Source: Prostheceraeus crozeri
Lineage: Eukaryota; Platyhelminthes; Polycladida; Euryleptidae
DNA: 64,000 nucleotides
NCBI GenBank assembly: GCA_907163375.1
Contig: CAJQUW010001790.1
Coordinates: 45,805-109,804 of the forward strand
Direction of reading: 5' to 3'
The notes beneath the pieces were generated by a model that searched no databases, was not told where the DNA came from, and saw nothing but the letters and a program-made list of their open reading frames with translations. Positions within the stretch are counted from its first letter, which is position 1. Every line of letters begins with the position of its first letter. Shown here piece after piece: positions 36,466 to 46,585 of this stretch. The position numbers were made by a program, and so were the translations under genes.

Positions 36466-36792
36466 TTAAAACATCACAAAAAATTTGTTTACAAAAAATG
36501 AGTGATCGGTGGTATTGGTCGCCATGTTGGCGCCAAGACATTGTCCAGCTTTGAAATTGGCACCAAGACCATCAGATACCACAGCTTTGACATGAATACC
36601 AAATTCGTAAGCTCTGTGGATTGTATCGCGTATAACGGATGCAAGCATTTCACTTTTGACATGATCAGTGAAAAAATATGCCACTGGGATTTTCCATCTC
36701 CCACGGAGACCAACAAGTTGCAAAACCAGTGCACTAGTCGCAGTAGTTTCGGGAATCGGCCCACCGCCATAATCCTCGCCGCCAATAAACAT
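36466..36792 (-). pseudogene. P element/THAP9-like transposase fragment
   Basis: The 108-residue frame contains LVGLRGRWKIPVAYFFTDHV and AVVSDGLGANFK, landmarks of the RNase-H-like catalytic region of P-element and THAP9-type transposases. SDG carries a candidate catalytic Asp. The ATG follows ATTACAGAGGG, which could be a splice acceptor, and TTTTTTGTAAAC near the 3' end could be a donor, so this may be one exon. No THAP zinc finger and no C-terminal part are visible nearby. A dead fragment is the simplest reading. Confidence 0.75.
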
Positions 36793-37108
36793 CCCTCTGT
36801 AATGAGGAATTACTCTAATTAATGCATAATATCTAGTTTAATCATTATGTCCTTGAATAGAGGTATTTATAGCATTTACTTTTTATATGCCTATATTATG
36901 AAATTGATTGACACGATCAAATAAGAGTACGGATAGTGCGTATACATGATCAATAGTAGTAATAAAACGGCGAACACTCGACCGGCGCGCCCCCCCTCTG
37001 GAACGACAGAGTGTCGTGGTGGTCTTGGGCGACCGCCAGGATTTGTCTTGAGGCTATAGTGTGTGATGTTTTTCGTGCAATCTGCTGAATGTTGGGTTGT
37101 AAAATGGG

Positions 37109-37850
37109 CTGTAGCGCGAAAACGAAGCATCGGATTGGAAAACGGATTTCAGATTTGGAATGAGCGTCAAATTCTCTATCTGTATGGTGAGTTTCAAGTC
37201 AATCGGCGAGAAAAAATTTTCAACATTTTTCGAAAAAACGACAGAGTTAGAATTTGGGACGTTTTGGTGTGTAGCGCCAAAACGAACCATCGGATGGGAA
37301 AACGGAGGCCAGATTCGGATTCAGCGTGAAATTCTGCATCGGTATGGTGAATTTGAACGCAATCGGAGAGAAAACATTTTCGCTGACGTCCCCCCCCCTC
37401 TGCACCGACCTTCCAACTTTGCTTCTAGTGGACGGATTTTGTCGTGCCATAGCTCGTTTGAAAGCTAAGAGTGAGACAAATTCAGTGAAACAAACGGCTT
37501 GTTCATATCTGTCTTCGTTTAGATGTGAGACGCCATTTAAGATTTTGGGAGATTGGCGAAAAACGACAGAGTTAGAATTTGGGACGTTTTGGGCTGTAGC
37601 TTCAAAACGAAGCATCGGATTGGAAAACGGATTTCAGATTTGGAATCAGCGTGAAATTCTCTATCTGTATGGTGAGTTTCAAGGCAATCGGCGAGAAAAA
37701 ATTTTCAACATTTTTCGAAAAAAACGACAGAGTTAGAATTTGTGACGTTTTGGTGTGTAGCGCCAAAACGAACCATCGGATGGGAAAACGGAGGCCAGAT
37801 TCGGATTCAGCGTGAAATTCTGCATCGGTATGGTGCAGTGATTTCGATGA
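37109..37850 (+). repeat. Four tandem-like units inside the 1.75 kb element
   Basis: Units begin near 37109, 37269, 37592 and 37754, each with TGTAGC, AAAACGAAnCATCGGAT, GGAAAACGGA and AGCGTnAAATTCT, and most with a GGTGAnTTT segment and a GAGAAAA tract. Types alternate: units 1 and 3 are near-identical, as are 2 and 4, so an ancestral pair was duplicated with a period of about 485 bp. The open frames (RSIGLENGFQIWN and so on) come from the repeat. Confidence 0.85.
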
Positions 37851-38591
37851 ATCACTTCTTTCGATGAAGTGATCAGACTTACGTTGCCGGGGGTTTATAT
37901 ATGCTCAGAAGAAAACTTAAAATGGCTCTATCTCCAAAAGTGTTCATCGTAGCGACATGCGGTTTGTTGCAAACGATTCGTCTCATCATGATCTATCATA
38001 TGGCACCTAAACCATTCTCATGTGACTACGGGAAGTGGGTGGGTCAGCACATGGCCATGTAACATGCCACAACTGAAAAAAATCCTAAGTGTGGGAGCTC
38101 CAGTGTGGTGAAAATTTTGAAAAATTTAAAACTTCCGAATTCCGAATTTCAGTCTGGGACCCTTACCAAAACTTTTTTCATCACTTTTCACTGATCCCCC
38201 CCTCCCCCCTACCGTTCGGAGAAATTTGATGGAAACTGTTTTGGTAAAGGTCCCAGGTCGAAATGCGACACTTTGGAAAAATTTCAAAATTTTGTCCATA
38301 CAAAGTCACTCTGACACTTAGGATTTTTTCAGGTGAGCTCCGACGTGAAATCTTGTAACAGCTCTAACTTTTGAACGGCTGATCCGATTGACTCGCAACA
38401 AAAATGTCATTGGGCAGTTTTTTCTCCTCTTTCAAATGAGTATCTATAAGACAAAATTGGAACCAAAATTGGAACCACTAGAACCAAAATTGGAAGATCG
38501 CTGCCGGGGGGGGGGGGGTGAAAAAATTTTGTTAACCCAACTTTTGACGAGAAACACGATGGGAGTGGTCTCGCACCGAAATTCCACCATT

Positions 38592-38701
38592 CCAACCTGG
38601 CCGGCACACCACGCCAACCTAGCCAGCACACCACGCCAACCTGGCCGGCACACCACGCCAGCCTAGCCAGCACACCACGACAGCTTGGAGAGCGCACCAC
38701 G
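38592..38701. repeat. 22-bp minisatellite, five units
   Basis: Five consecutive 22-bp units of the form CCAACCTGGCCGGCACACCA plus CG, at 38592, 38614, 38636, 38658 and 38680. Units alternate CTGGCCGG and CTAGCCAG variants, and the last is the most diverged. Confidence 0.95.
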
Positions 38702-38759
38702 AACAACTGGCAACTCCAACCTCTGTCGTTCCAGGGGGGGGTCGGACTCGAAGCATCTA

Positions 38760-39720
38760 GGTGTCGGACTAGGGCCGACGCCCTAGTCTGACCGGAGGGG
38801 GGAGGTCCACGGCGGCCATCTTGCGCTATCCAGAGTTGTAGAACTCCTTACTACTTCCATAGATTCATTTATTGGACACATACTGTAGCCTGAATTCTAT
38901 CATTCCTTATAGAATGCGTGGAAGAATTATCGTGGTAGTGAAAAATGATTTGGAGAGATTCAATGCATCTCTAAAAAAATGCATGTAATTTCGGAACCTG
39001 ATGTCAACGACAAATTGGAGCCTCGTGATTTGGTTGCTTTATTATTGTTTAGACCTTTAGGACGTTGTTCATAGGTATTGCGACCATATGCAAATAAAAT
39101 AGCTTTCGTAATGCTATCTAATCTATTATGATATAACGCGCATCAGAATGAACTTATTGACATCATCAGACATTGTGAATGTAAACATGCGACACGCTAA
39201 TAGCAGTTTTTCCGACTCTATTTAATGCATCTCTTAATTGCTGAATTTTTGAATCTATTATTCAATGTTAGCCACTTATGGCCTATACTGTTGAACTTAT
39301 TTGATGTTATTCTGTATTTCTCTGCTGTGTATTATATTAGGTAGCACTATACCAGAGTACTGTGTGCTGTAGTGCGCATGTAATCTGAGCCACTTTCTCC
39401 TCTGGTTCAAATGCTATGGGATTTAGTAAAATGACCTCCATTGCTGGACGTCAAAGTTTACATCGTTGTTGTTTCCGGCTACTGAATCAAAAAACCACTT
39501 TCTATGTACGCAGCCAGAAACATCCACAGACTTCTTCATATACATGAATCATAGCACGCCTTGCGACCTCCGCTATACGACTCATTGATGCTTTCAAAAT
39601 CTAGGCATGATTGATGTATTGTCTATTCTACATAGTCTCACTAACTGAAGCAAATTGAAAAATCGGATTTCTAATATAGTACCAATTACTAAAATAACAA
39701 AGCAGAAATTTGGTGTAAAA
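38760..39720. other. No gene seen
   Basis: After a short GC-rich patch the sequence is AT-rich with no coding or repeat signal. Confidence 0.45.
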
Positions 39721-39727
39721 TATTATA

Positions 39728-39871
39728 CTGTTATACCATAGTCTAGCGGGGTATATTAATATTTTGACACCGAAGTAAATTCATAACCCCCGAAGCCGTA
39801 GGCTGAGGGGGTTATGGATTTCGCTGAGGTGTCACAATATTAATATACCCCGCTAGACTATGGTATAACAG
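39728..39871. mobile_element. 144-bp MITE, TA target site
   Basis: Near-perfect inverted arms: CTGTTATACCATAGTCTAGC, then GGGGTATATTAATATT, then GACACC, with their inverse, flanked by TA. The loop CATAACCCCCGAAGCCGTAG is itself self-complementary. A diverged relative is at 22023-22183. Confidence 0.9.
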
Positions 39872-40126
39872 TATTGTACCAGGCTCCAGCCACAATAGAT
39901 CATTTAAACACTTTGCCGTAGAAAATTTATTTATTAATTTGCCAAAAATTTTGAATTTTAATTATAACTTTAATAGTGCTACTAGCTTAGTGAAATAATT
40001 GAAATAATATCATCCCATTACTTCTGCTAACTTCTCCGCTAAGATCAGGAAAAAGTGAAATTTATCAACAATTCAATAATATTAATTTCTCAACAGTAGA
40101 TGGTGCAATACAAGGAAGGCATGAAG

Positions 40127-41224
40127 TCATTTGTGGAACACGTTCACAGTAACTTTGCAATTTTTGAAAATTAAACGGCCTTGCTGTTCATGATCAAGTT
40201 CGGACTCTTTTAGATGCAGGTCGTAAGCTTCGTTGCAAATTTGATCATCTAGACAGTCACTAGAAGAAGAAGTAGCGATATCAAAGCAACCAATTTTGTT
40301 GCTTACATGATCACTCATTTCACTTTTCCTTTTGTTGGTTATTCTCTTGTATATCCCAAGAGCACTATTGGTTTTATGTCCCGATACGGAGCGGATTTCG
40401 TTCTCGGAAAAAGTTTCACCAAGGATGGTACATGATGTCACTCGCACAGAATGGTTGGTGTATCTTCTCGACAAACCAGTAATTTTGCTGATATGTGGCA
40501 TGAAAGAACCAAGTGTATTTTTCCCCACTGGTGGGGCTTCATACCAATATTCATCGGAACATAGGAACGAATTTTTTGGTTTTTGCCACAGAAACTCACA
40601 AGAGTGATTCAGCTTTTTCAAGTATGACTGAAATATTTTCACAGGACACTTGTCTTTGTTTGTTGCATATATTCGGCCACCAATGCTGTGTTCAACATCA
40701 TTTTCACGGTGATTCTTCTGCATTTCGTCTTTGCTTTTTATCAGATATTGGCGCCCTGTGTCATCAGTTAGGATCTCAAAGTCAGAGACTTTCATATCTC
40801 TTATGTTCTCTCCACCGCGACGACAAAAATATAGCTGAATGTAGAACCACGTTAAATACTGCAGTTTGAATGGTGTCGTATCATCGAGAGATGAAATAAT
40901 TTTTTTAACATCATTCTCGGATATAGCAGGAAAATGTGAAGTGAAAGCTAAGCCATCGGACTTCAGCTTCTTAATCAAACATTGATATGTTTCCTTACTT
41001 TTTGAGAAAGTTGGATCATTCACAATGTCGATACCGGCATTTTCCTGAAAATATCTTTTCAGCCCATATCTGAGTGCATCAAAGGTGGATTTCTTGACAT
41101 TTCTGATCGACAAATAAAATCTACTCATCACTTCATCGACAACTGTGGATTCCACAGGTGCTTTCAGTTGATCAATGATGACGCTTAATCTCATGTCAAT
41201 TTTTTCTAGAAATTCCTCAAACAT
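40127..41224 (-). CDS. Crypton/KIAA1958-like tyrosine recombinase
   Basis: A single open frame of 365 residues. It belongs to the eukaryotic tyrosine recombinases related to Crypton transposons and their host-derived relatives such as KIAA1958. These cut and rejoin DNA through a 3'-phosphotyrosine link and would act in the nucleus. The expected catalytic residues are present: Arg in YFCRRGGEN (about 135-136), His258 and Arg261 in TNHSVRVT, His283 in VSGHKTN and Tyr292 in LGIYKR. Residues 1-110 look like the helical DNA-binding half. The C-terminus FKNCKVTVNV is typical of the family. The frame stays open upstream to about 41323 (SRQEVAASNGEKVADSVTSK precedes), so the true start may be another exon joined at CGGCAG near 41297. 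There is no stop or frameshift, unlike every other transposon gene here. Confidence 0.85.
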   Translation of the reverse strand: MFEEFLEKIDMRLSVIIDQLKAPVESTVVDEVMSRFYLSIRNVKKSTFDALRYGLKRYFQENAGIDIVNDPTFSKSKETYQCLIKKLKSDGLAFTSHFPAISENDVKKIISSLDDTTPFKLQYLTWFYIQLYFCRRGGENIRDMKVSDFEILTDDTGRQYLIKSKDEMQKNHRENDVEHSIGGRIYATNKDKCPVKIFQSYLKKLNHSCEFLWQKPKNSFLCSDEYWYEAPPVGKNTLGSFMPHISKITGLSRRYTNHSVRVTSCTILGETFSENEIRSVSGHKTNSALGIYKRITNKRKSEMSDHVSNKIGCFDIATSSSSDCLDDQICNEAYDLHLKESELDHEQQGRLIFKNCKVTVNVFHK

Positions 41225-41299
41225 ATGAACGGCATATTGTGTTTGCTTGCTGGTAACACTATCTGCAACTTTCTCTCCATTGCTTGCTGCTACTTCCTG

Positions 41300-41355
41300 C
41301 CGTGATATATTAAAAGTGGTATATTATTTCATAACCCACTTTTAATATATCACGG
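41300..41355. repeat. Perfect 20-bp hairpin next to the recombinase ORF
   Basis: CCGTGATATATTAAAAGTGG (41300-41319) and its exact inverse (41336-41355) are separated by 16 nt. It sits at the upstream limit of the open frame and could be a transposon end, a transcript hairpin or a small MITE. Confidence 0.85.
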
Positions 41356-41603
41356 TAACACATAGTTTTCTCAAAGCAAATCAAGAAGTCTATGATAAAA
41401 TGTCAATGCTTCTATGAACAAACCATTGATATCCATAGCAAAAAGCAGGGAACTATGAAGATTTATACACCAAAAAGATTACATTGACGAGATAGACAGA
41501 GCATGGTACAATAAAACTTGTAGTATGCGTAATGGGGATGAAAATGCAAGCATTGACAGATCTAAAGTATGAAGTTGATACGAATTGAATGACATACACG
41601 TAC

Positions 41604-41720
41604 CAGGGTGTCCGCGCTCCCTGGAAAACACCTGGAAAATGAATTTTATCCTGGAAGTCCTGGAAAACTTCTGCAAAATGAAATTTTACCCTAGAAAACC
41701 TGGAAATCCTGGAAAAGTCC
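41604..41720 (+). mobile_element. hAT-like terminus (one end)
   Basis: CAGGGTGTCCGCGCTCCCTG followed by repeated CCTGGAAAA and ATGAAATTTTACCCT resembles the ends of hAT elements common in aquatic animals. I could not find the matching opposite end. Confidence 0.5.
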
Positions 41721-41729
41721 TGGAAATTT

Positions 41730-42440
41730 TGAGACTAATTAAAACACTAATTGCAAGATGTTGAAGTCATACTTACTCTATGATTGAAGTGTTTTCTATT
41801 TTCCCAGATTTTATTCTTCATATCTCTACTTATTTTTTTTACAATTGTAGCCTTCACTCGCTTACAATTTTTTGTTTTTAGATTATTTCAGTGACTGTAA
41901 TCTCATCATAACGTACACAACATGAATGAGACTGAACTGCGTCGTATGGTTAAATATGAACTGTTGTCGAACTCCTAATCGTTGTACAGTGTGGTGAATT
42001 AGTAGCTGCCCAAGAAGGTGTTAAGAATTTTGCTCAGCATTTTGGAATCAGCCTATAGTTGATTGTGTTCTTCGTTCTTCAATCGACATTATGGTACATT
42101 TGTGGCATCCGTTCAAAGAAATGATTATTGCGGTATTAGATTATTGCAGAATACAATCTGCCCTTTACATACCTGCGATAAAGCAGCTTTACAGTCTCAA
42201 CTGAAGCTGTAGTAGTCTTGTGGTTAAATGATTGTCGTGCTTTTCTGTCCGCTGGTCTGATTCTGTCTTCAACACTTGCAGGCAGATTTGAAGAAATGGT
42301 TGATGCATCGTTTTGAGGACTGTAAAAGACGTTTAAGTGCATCAAAAATCATATTCCTAAAAGATTTAAAACAAAATAACTTGAATATCTAAAAAGAATG
42401 ACAGCTATTAAGTCAATAAAAGACACCAACACCCTTGATT
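41730..42440. other. No gene seen
   Basis: AT-rich DNA. A minus-strand frame of 69 codons (42136-42345) has no recognisable feature. Confidence 0.4.
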
Positions 42441-42447
42441 CCCCGAT

Positions 42448-42529
42448 CGCACTCTCCTGACGTAGGAATCGAACCGAAGTTCGCGGTGGAGACGAGGTCT
42501 CACCTTCACTAAACCATGCTGACGATACC
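42448..42529 (-). repeat. tRNA-derived SINE or tRNA pseudogene
   Basis: On the minus strand, GCATGGTTTAGTGAAGG resembles a pol III A box and GGTTCGATTCC (42465-42475) is a perfect B box at tRNA spacing. The T stem does not pair well and no acceptor stem closes, so it is not a working tRNA. It differs from the SINE family at 50.7 kb. Confidence 0.65.
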
Positions 42530-43404
42530 TATTCAATATACTGCGACAGACCTTTGTTGTCTGCAAAATAACTTGCTTTAAGAATTTTGTTTTACAGTTC
42601 CATAGCTTTTTAATTGAGCATCCTTTTAAATGAAGCCTCCAAGGCTAACAGTGATAAATGAAAATGGTATGAAAGTGACTTGAAAAATGAGGAATTACTT
42701 TAATTCGCGCTCATGGTCTCTGCCAATCGTTGGAGGTCACATTCCACGATTTAACAAACATCTTTAATTTGTCATTTAACTGCATTTTTCATCTCAGCCG
42801 TGCTTGTTACTAACCGAATCAAGACACGACACGGTCAAAAAAAAATTCGAAGGATCCAGGAAACGGAAGATGCCAAAGTTAAACAATTACCCTAGTGGAG
42901 AATCCTGTAAATAATTAGGTAATTAAAAGTCATGAACGAATGAATATAAATTAATACTGACAACATAGAGTAACCTACTCTAGTATAGAGCAGGTACTGA
43001 AATACGTATAAAGGCAAGTCTACTCAACTGAAGACGGTAAGGGAAATAAATCAATACTTATAAACGATTTTATTTTTATCATATAAGAACTGAAATAAGA
43101 GTTCGTCATGGACCTGACGAGAAGCTAACTAAAAATAACAAAAGGTGAAAATTAGAAACCTAAAAAACCAAAATTAAGTTTGCTATGTATGGAGTCATCA
43201 GAGAGGAACCATGTGGCTGCATGAAGCAAGGTTTCGGCCCCTAACCTCCAACCTATACCACATGGCGGGGCCAGGCCAACCATATCGAATGTACGATATG
43301 GAAGGTCTCTCCAAGCCTGAGGAAACATAGCAGAACATAACCGAAAATAAAAATTTTTTTTGAAATATATTAGGACAAAAGAAACACATTAAACTAGAAG
43401 AGGT

Positions 43405-43730
43405 TTTCTTAGTCCAACATGCCAATGATGGATGGCATCTGGCGGGGCGAAAAACAACCAAACTTAAAAACGCGGAACCTATTCTTGGAAAAGGACTTAA
43501 TGCAAGAATTAACCAGCAAATTATTCTTATAACCCCGTCCTTTAAAGATATCAAAAATGCCCTTAGCTCTTGATGTGAAGGCGGAAGCATCAGATGAAAT
43601 CCTGGCGAACCTGATGAGTTGGGCAGCAAAGATGTTTAAGCCAGTGTTCAAAGGCATGTTACTCTCGGGGAAAGTATACAGTATCACTGGAAAGCTGAAC
43701 TCATCAACATCATCAACCTCATCAACCTAA
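43405..43730 (-). pseudogene. Reverse transcriptase C-terminal fragment
   Basis: The minus-strand frame reads VDDVDEFSFPVILYTFPESN, then AQLIRFARISSDASAF, a KGRGY motif and ends IIGMLD. The order (FP...SN.P, then QLIR.AR.SS, then a Lys/Arg-rich helix) resembles the tail of reverse transcriptases of animal retroelements. The catalytic motif is absent upstream. The element class cannot be set from this piece. Confidence 0.55.
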
Positions 43731-43904
43731 CATCAGCATTTTTTTATGCCTATGCTGCAATTGTGCTGGATACATACCATACCTGGATGGCATTTAGGAT
43801 GCATAGAATGTATTATGCCATACCAAATTGTTACCTGCAGACAAATTTGAATATCTAGGAAGATAACCTATATGAACAGCGTAAATAGGAAAATTAAATA
43901 TTGA

Positions 43905-44293
43905 GTTACAACCTCAATTGAAAAATGGGAACAGACTTGAATAGCTGCCATTTCATCCAGTATCAGGAATCATCAGCTGGCCTTGTTCACATCTCTTAAC
44001 ATCGACACAACTCCCTATTTAAAGTTGCAGCCATGCCTGGGTAAATTTGAGATCTGCAATTTTCATATTAAGGTGATTTTTTCGGATTTTCGACAATTAC
44101 TACTCTGCAATTCAATAAACAAAAGTAGTCACTTAATTCACTAACTTGTTAGTTGAAAATTTCAAATTGACCCGGGCATGGCTGAAACTCTAAATAGGGA
44201 GCTGTGTCGATGTTGAGAGATGTGAACAAGGCCTGATATTGGATGAACTGGCAGGTATTCAGGTGTTCCCATTTTTCAACTGAGGATGCAACT
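43905..44293. repeat. Inverted-repeat element with arms of 130-160 bp
   Basis: The left arm (43905-44063) and right arm (44167-44293) are inverse copies, sharing CTTGTTCACATCTCT, AACATCGACACA and CTCCCTATTTA. The right flank (ATTCTATTTACATTGTGTT) also occurs near 45460, so the repeat has further partial copies. Confidence 0.8.
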
Positions 44294-44869
44294 GAAATGA
44301 AATTATTCTATTTACATTGTGTTTGCAAAAAGCAGCATTTATTAATTATTGCAGGCGCACTAACTTAAACGATTTGCCTAAAGTGTGTGTTTAAAGTGAT
44401 ATTTGATGAATGACAGCGAAATTTTACTAACTTGCTAATTGCAAATTTCTATCAAATTACTTAAGAGTTGATTTTCACAAATATTTCTGATCCGCTACTT
44501 CTGTTTCCCAACGAAACTTCGAAGAAAAGTTAAGTGCAAAAATATCGAACTGAAAAATAAATTTGGTACTTCTTCTATCTATCTCATCTTTCATCGTACA
44601 CGTTTATCATGCGTAGGTGGCATAAATGTGAAGGCTTTAATTTCCATCAAACTTCTGAGCTCGACTTCTCAGCGACATTATTTCCGTACATAGCATTATT
44701 GTGGCAACATTGAAATCACTCGCAAATCTCTGTAGTACCGAATTGTAGTATACATCATTTAGCGTGTTATATTTCTTTTCTAACGAGAGCTGAATAATTG
44801 GGAATATTCTTCCTGTGTGGGAAACGAAGTGAAACAAAATTGCAAATCAATCTGCAACTCATTCAACCA

Positions 44870-45252
44870 AATCAATAAAAGTTCATCGGGATTTCGGAGC
44901 AGCTGGAGGTGGCCGGAGGAATTGTGCGCTCTGCAGTCCGTAACGATGTGCTATACGGTTTGAGGCGTGCGACCACCAGCACATGTGGCAGACTCTTGCA
45001 GGCCCCACCTTTGCAGGCCCTGCTACTCGAGCTGTGTTAAAGCGTAATCGGTTAAGACGAAGTCACTGCTTGCTAGGCAGGTCAGCTCTAGGCTGAAGTG
45101 TCTGGCTCGGTGCGGGGGGAAGCGGAATTGAGGAAGTGAGGTCCTTCTATGACAATTGTGCCACGTAACCATGGGGTCAAAGCCGTCGGTAAGGACACGA
45201 ACTACATGGCAGAAGAAGGGCCTTCGTGACTTCACACGCTGATTTGGTAGCG
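44870..45252 (-). pseudogene. LINE-type element polymerase C-terminal remnant
   Basis: The minus-strand sequence reads through TDYALTQLE, a stop, then WGLQESATCAGGRTPQTV, a stop, then HIVTDCRAHNSSGHLQLL. This is the Cys/His-rich tail (WGL..S..C..G..QT..HI...C) that ends the polyprotein of jockey- and CR1-like elements. The upstream frame (45023-45235) continues the same polypeptide. At least two stops are in frame, and the patch is GC-rich compared with its surroundings. Confidence 0.75.
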
Positions 45253-45588
45253 AGGAAGCTCCGGTGACGCAGTGATGGAGGATATGTTGTTTGTCTACCC
45301 TGGCAGCCGTGGCAATTCAAGACATATGAGTTACGTCGTATGCTGGGAGATGCAATTCCTGCGAGGACTGGGAGGAAAGACTTCTCTGTCGGTCGTAATG
45401 ATGGATAAAATTGCAGCTATTCAGGTCTGCTCCCATTTATCAACTCAGGCTGCAACTCAATATTCTATTTACATTGTGTTAATTGCTTTTGACGGGAGGT
45501 AATTATTCATAGCCATTCATAGCCTTCCTGTACTTTTATTGCAGGATGAGATAGTTAAAATAAAAACAAGTAAGTGACTGATAAAAAC

Positions 45589-45621
45589 CCGACGTTTCGT
45601 CTCACAGAGACATACCCACGT
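45589..45621 (-). other. Hammerhead-like hairpin plus GAAACG motif
   Basis: On the minus strand GTCTCTGTGAGACGAAACGTC forms a short hairpin followed by GAAACG, the 3' half of the type I hammerhead found in Penelope-like elements and retrozymes. The expected CTGATGA just upstream is replaced by GGGTAT, so it is probably dead. Confidence 0.45.
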
Positions 45622-45910
45622 GTAGCTGGTGAACAAGAGAATAATGAATTTCTGTCATACAAGGATTGATGTTCATCAGCTAATGTTTCCTATTCAATTC
45701 CGGCTTTGAGAAATCAATACAGTTTGCATCAGAAATTCTAGTGCGTACAGGATCGTCTGACTGTCAAGAAAATCAATGGTAAAATCAGCAATAGTCATCA
45801 AAAAATTAGAATGATTAACAAGAATATGATTGGCGAGAGCACTTGAACCGTCGATCTTAGTAATAGATATTTAATGAACGCCCGCGAAATTTTACTAGCT
45901 TCCTAATTGC

Positions 45911-46215
45911 AAATTTCTTCGGGTACTCATAATGAGATGCAATTTTTTCCAGAATTTTCGCCTTCCGGCTTTGTCAATGGAACATGTAGAAATGCAAGCA
46001 ATGCAAATCAGGCCACTACCAGTGCAGCGTGAGCAACATTCAAAAAGTAATTTACAGTAGAAGTCAAAAATGAGTAAATACTACTAAATACAAATAAAAG
46101 TAAAATGAAGGAAAAGACTTATTTACAAAAGAAAGAAAAGGATGAAGTTCATGAATGACAAGCGAGGTTACATTATGAAAAAATTACATCTCATTATGAG
46201 TACCCGAAGAAATTT
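45911..46215. repeat. Short inverted-repeat element upstream of the EF-hand gene
   Basis: AATTTCTTCGGGTACTCATA (from 45912) and its inverse (ending 46214) are about 265 bp apart. The arms continue as ATGAGATGCAATTTTTTCC and its inverse. It ends about 370 bp before the EF-hand start codon. Confidence 0.8.
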
Positions 46216-46585
46216 TCGATTCTCTCAACGGTCTGTCCGGGTACGTGGAGAACCACATCATGCATTCCTAATTGCAAATCTAATATTTCCATTGTTTTCA
46301 AAAATCTTATTTTATTAATTATGACTGGCGCACTGTCAGCAGTGTGTTTAAAGTGATGGTTAATGGATATCCGTCGAAATTTCACAAGTTGCAAATCTTA
46401 TATGAATAGTGTCTATAATTATCACTCGAATGACACTGCTTTCCCGCAGCAGACTATATTTTGCCCACATCTTGTACAAGAGATTAAATAATATTCAACA
46501 TCGCTTGAAAGTTGCGCATAATATATTCAGTAGCTTGACAGGTGAATCGTAATGTCTGTTCTCTAACGTCGACAGATAACACGCA

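Larger units (their letters stand above)
36990..38741. mobile_element. 1.75 kb element with CCCCCCTCTGGAACGACAGAG ends
   Basis: Left end (36990-37011) CCCCCCTCTGGAACGACAGA and right end (38721-38741) inverted CCCCCCCTGGAACGACAGAG match at nearly every position. Next to them, GTGTCGTGGTGGTC on the left is echoed by CACCACGACAGC near the right. The interior holds the repeats at 37109-37850 and 38592-38701 but no transposase. Superfamily unknown. Confidence 0.75.

Noticed and set aside
37326-37736. 136-codon frame in the 37 kb repeats
   Set aside because: The peptide is generated by the tandem units and contains the same repeated segment; no independent coding evidence.
38407-38706. Trp/Gly/Val-rich minus-strand frames
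   Set aside because: By-product of the 22-bp minisatellite, whose length is not a multiple of three.
42448-42529. Functional tRNA gene
   Set aside because: A and B boxes are present but the T and acceptor stems do not pair.
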